Origin: an uncultured Victivallales bacterium | GTDB lineage: Bacteria; Verrucomicrobiota; Lentisphaeria; Oligosphaerales; JAFGRS01 | Assembly (NCBI GenBank): GCA_903834675.1 | Contig: CAILKC010000724.1 | Span: forward strand, 1 to 12,666 | Length of the DNA: 12,666 nucleotides | Reading direction: 5' to 3' | Part shown: piece after piece, positions 6,070 to 12,666 of the stretch | Numbering within the stretch: position 1 is the stretch's first letter | Layout: each line of letters starts with the position of its first letter | The notes under the pieces: model-generated | What the model was told of the DNA's origin: nothing | Database searches by the model: none | The model's input: only the letters and a program-made list of their open reading frames with translations | Translations under genes and position numbers: made by a program

Positions 6070-7065
6070 GTGCCTACGACCAGTTGTCCGTTCTGTGGCG
6101 AGCCTGCGTCAGGTACCGGTTGCGCGCGCTGCGGTAGCCAGGGGGCGCGCTGGGTCGCTTTTGACCTACGGCAACTTCGCGTTCGCACTATCGCCATGAG
6201 TGAGGCGATGGCGGCGGAACCGCCCCGTCCCGCGGCAGGGTTGAAGCCAGATGGCGTGACGCTGCTGGGCTATGTGCTGGACTTGTCGAAAGCGACGGGT
6301 CGCGACCGGATCCCTATACGCAAGCAGCGGACCGTTATCGGCAAAGGGAAAAATTGTGACGTGATTGTGCAGGAACGCCCTCTCTGCGACTTCATCTCGA
6401 AGGAACACGCCACGCTCAAGTTTGAGGAGGGCAGATTCTACTTGGAGGACCTCGCCTCGAAAAATGGGACGAAACTCGCCAGCAAGTCGTTGCAGCCAGG
6501 CTCTCCCGCAGAGCTAACTGATGGCGCCACGTTCTCGCTGTATACGGTGCCCTTTCAGGTCGAGTACGCTGCGGTTCCCCCGGCAGCGCCGGGCGACACG
6601 GCTCCTGTGGCGATCCCGCGGCTAGAGGTCCCCGACGACCCGGTGGCGAAGGATCTGCACAGCATCCTCTGTGCGCTGCCAGTCACCCGACCGCTCGGCG
6701 GCGCGCAGGAGGCGATGCCTGACTACGTGAAGCTCAATCTTGCCACCGTCCTGGCAGATCGCGCCTTGAGCATGATCCTCCTGCGGCTGTTCCGCGCTGG
6801 CAAGCCAGTACGACCGCAGGGGCCCTGGCTTGCTGTGCAAGAAGGAGCCGTAGGCTTATTGGATGTGGTCAGAACCAACGAGTGTGAATTTTGGATTTCC
6901 GCTTTCGCCTTTGACCGCCTGGACGCCTTGCCGCTGGTCGAGATCCCTCTTGAGAGCGCGGAGGGCGAGAAAGTGCAGCAGAGCACCGCCAAAGAACGAC
7001 TTCCCTATGTTGTCGTGTTGTCAAGCAGCGGCTCGCCGCTGGGAGACGCGCACCCAGACCACTGA
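6070..7065 (+). CDS. Zinc-ribbon and FHA-domain protein
   Basis: This 331-residue protein is probably a phosphothreonine-reading adaptor. It starts with a compact zinc ribbon (C6-x2-C9 and C18-x2-C21). After a linker comes a canonical FHA domain (about 82-166) with IGKG (90-93), S110 and H113 in SKEH, and N132-G-T, the residues that normally hold phosphothreonine. Residues 180-331 are not recognised; they are mixed helix and strand with no transmembrane segment. The start is GTG, with GGAGAG 10 nt upstream; an internal start at M43 would lose the zinc ribbon, so GTG is preferred. It leads the rightward arm. FHA proteins occur both in GTPase-centred conflict loci and in type VI secretion clusters, and the following genes suit either setting. 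No kinase that could supply its ligand is in the window. Confidence 0.85.
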   Translation: MPTTSCPFCGEPASGTGCARCGSQGARWVAFDLRQLRVRTIAMSEAMAAEPPRPAAGLKPDGVTLLGYVLDLSKATGRDRIPIRKQRTVIGKGKNCDVIVQERPLCDFISKEHATLKFEEGRFYLEDLASKNGTKLASKSLQPGSPAELTDGATFSLYTVPFQVEYAAVPPAAPGDTAPVAIPRLEVPDDPVAKDLHSILCALPVTRPLGGAQEAMPDYVKLNLATVLADRALSMILLRLFRAGKPVRPQGPWLAVQEGAVGLLDVVRTNECEFWISAFAFDRLDALPLVEIPLESAEGEKVQQSTAKERLPYVVVLSSSGSPLGDAHPDH

Positions 7066-7114
7066 GGATCGCCGCCGAAGCAGTTTGTAAAGCAAATCGC
7101 AGAAGCCAGACAAC

Positions 7115-7129
7115 AAGGCGCTTCGCCTT
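7115..7129 (+). other. Intergenic hairpin AAGGCG-CTT-CGCCTT
   Basis: A perfect 6-bp stem with a 3-nt loop lies 50 bp after the FHA stop codon, inside a looser outer pairing GCAGA/TCTGC. The following TTCTGCTTTAG is not a clean U-run, so it is at best a weak terminator or attenuator. The roughly 200-bp gap up to 7272 holds no gene I can support. Confidence 0.35.
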
Positions 7130-7271
7130 TCTGCTTTAGTGTAAACAGTGGATTGGGTTCTCATTGCCCCGGCCCTGTTGGACGGTGGCCCGAGTAAAGG
7201 ATGGAGTGGTTTTGTCTCCGCGACTTGACCACGTCCGAGCCGGAGCCTAACAGAAGGGGGGTATAACGCAC

Positions 7272-8474
7272 GTGTTGGAACGGATCCACTTCAAAGACGG
7301 CGAGATTCTCGAGGCCATCCAACTGAACCGGAGCCTCGACCGGGTTCAGATGGAGACCGGGCTTCGTGGCCTGGCCTTTGGGGTGGCTGGGTTTGGAGAC
7401 GGCGCGCGGATTGAGCTGGCGCTCGACGCTGACCGGAAGGGCGCGGTGAACGCCAAGTTCCTGAATACGGCCTTCTTCTTTCGCAGCGGTCGCGTGGTTA
7501 CCGTGTCCGAGAGTTCCTTCATCAAAGTCGCACTGGTGGGGAACCCGTCCTATCTTTGCGCCACGGCGGCGACATCAGCCCGACCGGACGGCTATATGGA
7601 AGCTGCGCCGGGAGCCTTGGCGGTCAGTTCCGTGGCAGACCTTCTGGATATGGACGGAGTGCATTCTGTGCCCTTTGCCTGTGTCCAAGTGCATGATGGC
7701 GCCGTGATCCGCAGTGTCGACCTTGATTTCATGTTACCCGAGATCAACCCCCGCTTGCGCTCCCTAGTGATCAACGCACCGCAGTTGGTGAACGGGAACC
7801 GTGTGGCGGGAGCGGTCCGAGAGTGCAGTGCCTTGGCAGTGCGGCTGCGCTCGACGGTGGTCAGCGATCCTGCGCTCCGCCTGAGCCCTGTAGCGTTCGA
7901 ACTGGGCGGACTTTCCCTACTGTTCGAGATGCATGCGGATGATCCACTCGAGCTGGTGCGTTCCGTCGTGTTACGCCTTAACAGTTGCGACCCACATGTT
8001 GTGACGGTCGCCGGCCGAGAGCGGGCCGAACTCGCAGGGCACCAGGCGAACCTACGCTTCGATCCCGAGGGGATCATGTTCCACCTTTACAGCCATTTCG
8101 CTGACATCAGGAGGCGTTTGCACCAGTATATGGAGTGGCTGCACGTGGAAACGGAGACCATCGCTCTGACGGAGCGCAGATCGGTGCCCCGACGGGCTCA
8201 GCACGCGCTGTATGAGGTGGTCAATCTCCCTGAGGGTTGGGCACATCTGACCATTCGGTTTCCGGATGTCAAAGCCAGCCGGGCCAAGCCATTCGTCAAT
8301 CTGGCGGCACATATCCACGACTTCAGCGACCAGCCCGCGATCGAGTTTGAGCGAAGAGAGGGTACGATCACCTGTGCGTACGCCTATCGTGGCCAGCGGA
8401 AGGTCGACGAGTATACAGGCGATGTTCCGCTTGTCTGGAGTCAGACGGCTGAAGCAGAATTTGCCTGCGAGTAG
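7272..8474 (+). CDS. TssK/baseplate-like protein (divergent)
   Basis: This 400-residue soluble protein has no signal peptide or membrane segment. I do not recognise it with certainty, but its layout resembles TssK, the type VI secretion baseplate adaptor. IHFKDGEILEAIQLNR (5-20) resembles the TssK and phage baseplate start (W/F-x-DG-x-L-x-x-x-x-x). GLAFGVAGF (33-41) is followed by a strand-rich segment NTAFFFRSGRVVTV (65-78). A turn DGAVIRSVDLDFMLPEINP (142-160) resembles the G-x-W-x-x-D-x-x-F-x-PP region of TssK. Then come FELGGLSLLFEM (209-220), the FDPEG segment (263-267) with a helix, and a beta-rich C-terminal domain (about 294-395) of tail-domain size. The start is GTG, with AAGGGGGG 10 nt upstream. 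In TssK the C-terminal domain contacts the membrane complex; here the partner might be the large GTPase encoded next. This rests on remembered patterns, not a search; an unrelated beta-rich adaptor is the main alternative. Confidence 0.5.
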   Translation: MLERIHFKDGEILEAIQLNRSLDRVQMETGLRGLAFGVAGFGDGARIELALDADRKGAVNAKFLNTAFFFRSGRVVTVSESSFIKVALVGNPSYLCATAATSARPDGYMEAAPGALAVSSVADLLDMDGVHSVPFACVQVHDGAVIRSVDLDFMLPEINPRLRSLVINAPQLVNGNRVAGAVRECSALAVRLRSTVVSDPALRLSPVAFELGGLSLLFEMHADDPLELVRSVVLRLNSCDPHVVTVAGRERAELAGHQANLRFDPEGIMFHLYSHFADIRRRLHQYMEWLHVETETIALTERRSVPRRAQHALYEVVNLPEGWAHLTIRFPDVKASRAKPFVNLAAHIHDFSDQPAIEFERREGTITCAYAYRGQRKVDEYTGDVPLVWSQTAEAEFACE

Positions 8475-8691
8475 GCCGCCACCGATGCGGCACAGCGGGG
8501 GTTATGCCCAAACCGCGGCCAGGTGTGGGGCGCGATGGAACGGTGGAGAGGCTTGGGGGTGACAGGGGCTTGTGATCGGGCCTGACACACCCAGAGGCCT
8601 ACCTTCCCACAGTGGTCTGTACTCGGTTTGCCAGCACGACGTCGCGGGAGCATGGGTGGACCATACTTCCGGACAAGGGCACGGTAGAAAA

Positions 8692-11600
8692 ATGGTCAGC
8701 AAACTCAGCAGTACGGTCATCCGGATACTCCAAGGTGAGCTTCAGGCCGCGATCCCCGACGTCCTGAAGTCACTGCTCGCGAGCGACGCTCTGGAGTTGC
8801 AGCGCCTCTGGCAGGACTGCTCTCAGCAGATGACGCTTCTGCCGTCCCCGGACCGTGAGGTCGGTCTATTTCGCGATCTGGCAACCTACTACCTTTACCA
8901 GAAGTCGGCCGAGTTCGAACCCGCCTCGAACCGCCAAACCCGCGACTGGTACGAGACGCAGCACTATCCAGCCAGCGGCGACCCGGAACGCAGCATCGAG
9001 ACCACTCTTGAAGAGATCAAGTTCAGCAACCAGGATTTCTTTGTCCGCATTGTCGACGCGGCCAAGGATATTTTGCGCGTCAACCTGCGGGATCCTTACG
9101 AGCGTCTGATCACACGGGTGATTGCCAGCCCTGGCGTACCGCAGACGGAGATGCTGGTCAGGGCCATCAACTTCGTCTTCACTAGCGAGCAAGCTGACCG
9201 CAACAAACTGGCCGACTGTTTTGTGGCTCAGAGCGTGGCCCCGGAACAGGCCGTATTGGAGCTGCAGTTGTTCCTGCAGTTGGTCGTGTGCCTGTTGCAC
9301 AAGACAGAGGACTGCACTCCCGAGAACCGCAGCAAGATGAAACGGTGGGCAGACGAGTACCTGTACGACTCGCAGTTGCTGCCCATCGCTATCGATGCGA
9401 ACTCTTCAGAACGCGATCTGCTGTACGGGATCGCGCTGCGGATATTCCAGTCCAGGATCGACAGTACCCTGAAGCTTGCGCTGTTTGCGGCCTTGGCGAA
9501 GCTCATGCTGAGGTTCAACACGACCCTGCCGGAGCGCTCGCGGACGGTCTACCGAAATGCGCTGTTCCTCTACCGCTTGGTGCAGGTAGTCCCCTTTGAA
9601 GAGTTCGATTTCGAGCACGTTCTGGAGACCGCGAATGCCGACGAGAAGGAACAACTCGTCAACGATTTCAGCAAAGTGCTCCTAACCATCAAGGATCTGG
9701 TGGCCCGCTACGTATCCACCATCGACATGGAGGCCCTGGAAGCAGATTGCAGTCTCCTGGATCGCTCGATCGGGGGTGAGTACACTCATCTGTCATTCTG
9801 GTCTTACTTGGATCGTGACGCCGTGATGTCGCGCATCCTCAGCAGCCATATGCGCGGGCTTTCCGAACCCCTGCAGTTGCTGAAACAGGAGTACGAGACG
9901 CAGTCCAAGAGACTGCTTGAGTTGGCGCGGATCCAGATTAAGGCACGCGCCGACCGGGATCGTTTCCGACACTACCTTGACACCTGGGTGCAGGCCACCT
10001 TCAATCAGGCCGTTATGGATCGTTTCGATGCAGACTACCGAGACCAGAGCCAGGCCGACGAGACCTTTGTTCACGTGATGCTGGCGCTGCTGATCCGCCA
10101 GGAGCCGGTCGTGGCCCTCGACGAAGCGATGCTCATCAAGCACTGGGAGAGTACCTACGAGCGGATCTACGAAGAGAGGTTCTTCCAGACCTTTGCAGAC
10201 TCGCGCCCCTTCGACTATGCACTGGATGCGTCTGGGTCCCACGAAGAACAGGAGTTCCTGCCGTCGTGGGAGAAGTTCAGCAACATGCTGGTCTGCAACA
10301 AACGCGATGACGTGCGGCAGTTGACGGACCCCGCGCGAGTGGACTTCGGGGTCGCCTATGTGGGCTTGTCCGGGGTCGGAAAGACGTGCATGCGCGCCTC
10401 CACGCTCAGCGGTTTCGATGATCCTCTCGCCTTCCGCGAGTTTGGTTTCCGCCTGCTGCGGGACACGGTAACCACGGCCAATATCGACGAGTTTGCGCGC
10501 AACGACGTCCGCCCAACGCCGCGACGACAGACCCAAGTGCCGACGCTCTATGAACTGTTGTTCACTCAGGAGGTGAGCCCGGCAGCGCCGGGGGCGACGT
10601 CCCCGGCACCCGCCAAGTACATTCCCGTTCCCGCCATCGTCAGCCAGTTGCCGAACCAAGGCAGGCGACTCTACCTGCACTTCATCGATACGGCGGGGGA
10701 GGACTTCTCGGCTGCAGGCTTCAGCGGTGCCGACCAGCGTTCTCTGCAGGCCGTGCAGAAGGCCCCGATCATTGTGGTTGTGTTGGATGCTTCGGCGCTT
10801 GTTCGGCAGGGGTTAGTCATGCTCAACACGATCAGTCAACTGCTCCAGCGACGGCTGGGCACGGCGGCCGACCGAGATTTGGGTCAGATCGTGATTTTCG
10901 CACTGAACAAAGTGGATTTGCTGGAACGCGAGGATTGGCCTAGCTTGAATCAGGATATCCTTCCTGGCGGGATGCCGATCCTGAGTGAAGATGTCTCCGA
11001 AGATGACCTCCGTCGCATCATCTTCTCCAACCCCGCGAACAACGCCAAGATCACCATTCAGAAGGCACTCCTGGCGTTCATCAATCTTTTCGGTCTGTTG
11101 ATCGCCGGGAAGGGGGCCGACCGGCAGGACGATTTCAACGTACATCGAAACCGTCTAGTGAACGTTTTCTGGGCCTTCTCGAAGTCCAGCGGCACTGCGG
11201 CGGTCGTGGGTGCCAAGGTACTCCCGAAGAACATGTTCGCCTGGGTCTATCAGTACTTGCGCAAGGCCTCCGACTACTACTTTGTCCTGAAGGAGGCGGA
11301 GGCTGAGAAGCGGGCGCTCCTCTGGGACCACTACAGTCGTGAGATCGCGAGGCTGAACGAGGTTTTTCTGAAGGTCAAATGGAACCTCGAGCACCAGCCC
11401 GACGACAACGCCCCGGCTGACGCCAAGCCCAAGCATGCACGGCGCGCCGACCTGAGAAGCAGCATTGACGGCTTCTGGCGGGAGATCCACGAGTCCTTGG
11501 GGCCGCTCAACCTCATCCTTCACCCTGACGTGGAAGACCCCTATGTGGCTTTGATGCAGGATATCCAAGCGCGCTGTCGGGAGATCAATGAGCGCCAGTT

Positions 11601-11736
11601 GAGCCTTTACGCGGATCGGGTGGACGTCGCGGTCCACCACGCCTTCGTTTCGGCCGACACCGAGGAACGCCTGAAGCGGATTGACGAGGATGCCAAGGCC
11701 AAGATCGCGGCGCTGGCGGCCGCGGCGACGGCGTGA
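8692..11736 (+). CDS. Large helical protein with embedded TRAFAC-like GTPase domain
   Basis: This 1014-residue protein has a GTPase core at about 550-830: P-loop GLSGVGKT (558-565), a possible switch I segment around RPTPRRQTQVPT, the G3 motif DTAGE (666-670) and the G4 motif NKVD (739-742). All guanine-binding motifs are intact, so it should bind and probably hydrolyse GTP. About 550 mostly helical residues precede it and about 180 helical, charged residues follow, ending in an Ala-rich tail; such arms suit a scaffold or oligomerising switch. The long P-loop to G3 spacing (about 100 residues) resembles the double-GTPase proteins of GAP1-type loci; a GASH-like helical domain is possible but not shown. 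No membrane segment is seen. An in-frame ATG at 8572 exists, but the first 40 residues look non-coding (Gly/His-rich), so the ATG at 8692 is preferred even though its SD is weak. It lies 217 bp after the TssK-like gene. Confidence 0.78.
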   Translation: MVSKLSSTVIRILQGELQAAIPDVLKSLLASDALELQRLWQDCSQQMTLLPSPDREVGLFRDLATYYLYQKSAEFEPASNRQTRDWYETQHYPASGDPERSIETTLEEIKFSNQDFFVRIVDAAKDILRVNLRDPYERLITRVIASPGVPQTEMLVRAINFVFTSEQADRNKLADCFVAQSVAPEQAVLELQLFLQLVVCLLHKTEDCTPENRSKMKRWADEYLYDSQLLPIAIDANSSERDLLYGIALRIFQSRIDSTLKLALFAALAKLMLRFNTTLPERSRTVYRNALFLYRLVQVVPFEEFDFEHVLETANADEKEQLVNDFSKVLLTIKDLVARYVSTIDMEALEADCSLLDRSIGGEYTHLSFWSYLDRDAVMSRILSSHMRGLSEPLQLLKQEYETQSKRLLELARIQIKARADRDRFRHYLDTWVQATFNQAVMDRFDADYRDQSQADETFVHVMLALLIRQEPVVALDEAMLIKHWESTYERIYEERFFQTFADSRPFDYALDASGSHEEQEFLPSWEKFSNMLVCNKRDDVRQLTDPARVDFGVAYVGLSGVGKTCMRASTLSGFDDPLAFREFGFRLLRDTVTTANIDEFARNDVRPTPRRQTQVPTLYELLFTQEVSPAAPGATSPAPAKYIPVPAIVSQLPNQGRRLYLHFIDTAGEDFSAAGFSGADQRSLQAVQKAPIIVVVLDASALVRQGLVMLNTISQLLQRRLGTAADRDLGQIVIFALNKVDLLEREDWPSLNQDILPGGMPILSEDVSEDDLRRIIFSNPANNAKITIQKALLAFINLFGLLIAGKGADRQDDFNVHRNRLVNVFWAFSKSSGTAAVVGAKVLPKNMFAWVYQYLRKASDYYFVLKEAEAEKRALLWDHYSREIARLNEVFLKVKWNLEHQPDDNAPADAKPKHARRADLRSSIDGFWREIHESLGPLNLILHPDVEDPYVALMQDIQARCREINERQLSLYADRVDVAVHHAFVSADTEERLKRIDEDAKAKIAALAAAATA

Positions 11737-12144
11737 CGTTTGCGCCTTGCGCAGCGGCATGGCCGCCTGCCCCGTCATGGACCAAGGAGCGCGCTGATGG
11801 GCAGGCTCGGCGGCCCGCCGCTGAGTGGGCCAGCGCCGGGGGCACCGCCGACCGACACAAGGTGAGCCACAGCTGTGGGCGCACAGTGGCGACGCTAACG
11901 CCACCCGGTCTCCCCGGGCGGCAGAGCCGGAAAGCCTCCCGCGCTACTCAGGGAAGCGCACGGCGGAACACTTTTTCGAGTGGTCGTTTTGAGCCCCGAA
12001 AGGGCGCTTGACGAATATCTGTAGTAGTACTAAGGTATTAGACCGTTGGTTGTACTTGGGGAGTGGTCGAGTCGGTGATCGTCGTGGCCAATCGTCGGGG
12101 TCGACGCGCAGCCTGCAGTCGGTCAGATTGGGAGGTCCATGGCA
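11737..12144. other. Intergenic region, GC-rich, no supported gene
   Basis: About 400 bp follow the GTPase gene. An open frame overlapping the stop as GTGA (11733-12011) encodes low-complexity Ala/Arg/Pro sequence and has no ribosome-binding site, so it is not called. The region contains a perfect 12-bp palindrome CCACAGCTGTGG (11867-11878), a small stem CCCGG/CCGGG (11904-11908/11914-11918) without a U-run, and near 12000-12060 an abrupt AT-richer patch that carries a promoter-like pair. Confidence 0.5.
12008..12036 (+). promoter_or_regulatory. Weak candidate promoter upstream of the exported-protein gene
   Basis: TTGACG (12008-12013), a 17-bp spacer and TAAGGT (12031-12036) lie about 110 bp before the start codon in an AT-richer patch. 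The -35 box is good (5 of 6) but the -10 box matches only 3 of 6 positions. An alternative TATTAG just downstream is spaced too far. Confidence 0.3.
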
Positions 12145-12618
12145 ATGCGGGTAGTCTATTGTTCTCGTTGGGTCCGTGGTTCTGTTTGCGCGCGCCTTTT
12201 CCGGGGGGCAGCCCTGCTACTGCTGGTGGGCGCGAGTGTCGTGAGGCCCGTCTGCGCCGCCATGTCAGCTCGCCAATTCGGGGCCTCTCGGCAGTTGCCT
12301 GCGTCGCGGCCATGGGAGACGATCGACATTCTGGTGACGATCTCCGACGAGGTCCCCAAGGGCTGGCAGTTCAAGGTCACGGAACTCGGCACCGTTGACA
12401 ACAAGGTTGTTCCCGGCAGCGAGACGCTGATCTCCGGTCCGGCCCTATGCGGCACCCTCATCGATGCTGGTACGTCCTATCCCTATGGCGAGCCCGCGGC
12501 AGCGGTGCTGGTGGGTGCAAGCGGCGTAACTACTCAGGTACCCCGGGCAACGCTGGCGGAGCTCAGGGCTGAGCGGGAAGGTAGCGTGCCGGAAAGGTTG
12601 GTCAAGGCGGGGTCTTGA
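12145..12618 (+). CDS. Exported protein of unknown function, 3' end replaced by transposon sequence
   Basis: The product is 157 residues. It has an Arg-containing N-terminus, a hydrophobic core GAALLLLVGASVV (21-33) and a plausible signal peptidase site near VCAA (36-39), so it is probably secreted. The mature part looks beta-rich (IDILVTISDEVPKGWQFKVTEL) and is not recognised. The ATG at 12145 is preferred over the in-frame ATG at 12139 because GGAGG (12131-12135) is 9 nt from the former but only 3 nt from the latter. From residue 128 (position 12526) the frame reads into a sequence identical to the MITE left end. The last 30 residues (VTTQVPRATL onward) are therefore probably transposon-derived and the native gene is truncated. 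It is 400 bp from the GTPase gene, so membership of that operon is doubtful. Confidence 0.6.
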   Translation: MRVVYCSRWVRGSVCARLFRGAALLLLVGASVVRPVCAAMSARQFGASRQLPASRPWETIDILVTISDEVPKGWQFKVTELGTVDNKVVPGSETLISGPALCGTLIDAGTSYPYGEPAAAVLVGASGVTTQVPRATLAELRAEREGSVPERLVKAGS

Positions 12619-12666
12619 GCGGCGGCTTAGGTCTGGCAGATCTGGGAGGGGGCGAACGGCGCGCCC
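12526..12666 (+). mobile_element. Probable left end of another IS66-type element, running off the window
   Basis: GTAACTACTCAGGT at 12526-12539 is identical over 14 bp to the left end of the MITE at 5067-5080 and starts with the GTAA typical of IS66 termini. The following sequence does not match the MITE interior, so this looks like a different, possibly autonomous element sharing its terminal repeat. The other end and any transposase are outside the window. Confidence 0.6.

Noticed and set aside
7111..7130. CAACAAGGCGCTTCGCC resembling part of an integron attC site
   Set aside because: No paired core sites of the RYYYAAC/GTTRRRY type with the correct spacing are present, and no integrase or cassette is nearby. 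It is treated as a simple hairpin.
9793..10680. Minus-strand open frame of 295 codons inside the large GTPase gene
   Set aside because: It overlaps the sense P-loop and G3 region, whose coding is certain, and its translation is Arg/His-rich with no recognisable domain; typical of antisense frames in GC-rich genes.
8692..11736. Interpretation of the large GTPase as TssM of a type VI system
   Set aside because: There are no N-terminal transmembrane segments, the P-loop is central rather than near the N-terminus, and the motifs are canonical GTPase motifs including NKVD.
11867..11878. Perfect 12-bp palindrome CCACAGCTGTGG as an operator
   Set aside because: It is a single site with no promoter next to it; a palindrome of this length is not enough evidence.
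11155..11904. Minus-strand open frame of 249 codons over the GTPase 3' end
   Set aside because: It is antisense to the helical C-terminal arm and has no upstream ribosome-binding site or recognisable domain.
11733..12011. ORF overlapping the GTPase stop codon as GTGA, suggesting translational coupling
   Set aside because: The product is biased Ala/Arg/Pro sequence without a domain pattern; the overlap is probably chance in GC-rich DNA.
1..12666. CRISPR array or phage genes
   Set aside because: No regularly spaced direct repeats of CRISPR size and no recognisable cas, integrase or phage structural gene, apart from the possible baseplate-like protein at 7272-8474.

Overview
The window is about 12.7 kb of fairly high-GC bacterial DNA. 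It has SD-led ORFs using ATG and GTG starts, a bacterial tRNA-Leu whose gene does not encode the full CCA end, and IS66-type transposons. I cannot assign a phylum from the sequence. The gene content (FHA, GYF-like, GTPase and GAP1-type proteins) is the kind seen in complex, signalling-rich environmental bacteria.

Layout. (1) Leftward arm, positions 49-3354, minus strand: an FHA - GYF-like - zinc-ribbon - P-loop GTPase - transmembrane fusion protein, followed by a GAP1-N2-like protein (GTPase-associated protein 1, N-terminal type 2). (2) Central spacer, 3355-6069: non-coding DNA with phased GGTGCCATTT-type repeats, a tRNA-Leu(CAA) gene, and an IS66-family element (4109-5918) with perfect 22-bp terminal inverted repeats. 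The IS66 transposase gene is itself broken by a 194-bp foldback MITE flanked by a perfect 8-bp target duplication. (3) Rightward arm, 6070-11736, plus strand: a zinc-ribbon/FHA protein, a 400-residue protein with a TssK/baseplate-like layout, and a 1014-residue protein with a canonical GTPase domain embedded between long helical arms. (4) Right edge: a small exported protein whose reading frame runs into a sequence (12526 onward) identical over 14 bp to the MITE end. This suggests that another IS66-type element has truncated the gene and continues beyond the window.

How it may work. Both arms carry FHA domains (phosphothreonine readers) and TRAFAC-like GTPases, and the left arm carries a GAP1-N2 domain. 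That combination matches the published class of GTPase-centred, predicted biological-conflict systems (GAP1 / double-GTPase families). I infer that the two arms are one divergent locus, now split by the tRNA and transposon block. The unusual part is the TssK-like protein beside the FHA protein and the large GTPase, because FHA and TssK proteins are also type VI secretion components; no tube, sheath or spike gene is visible here. Whether this is a new GTPase-controlled assembly or a repurposed baseplate adaptor is inference. The transposon observations (MITE insertion, restored frame on excision, shared ends) are read directly from the sequence.
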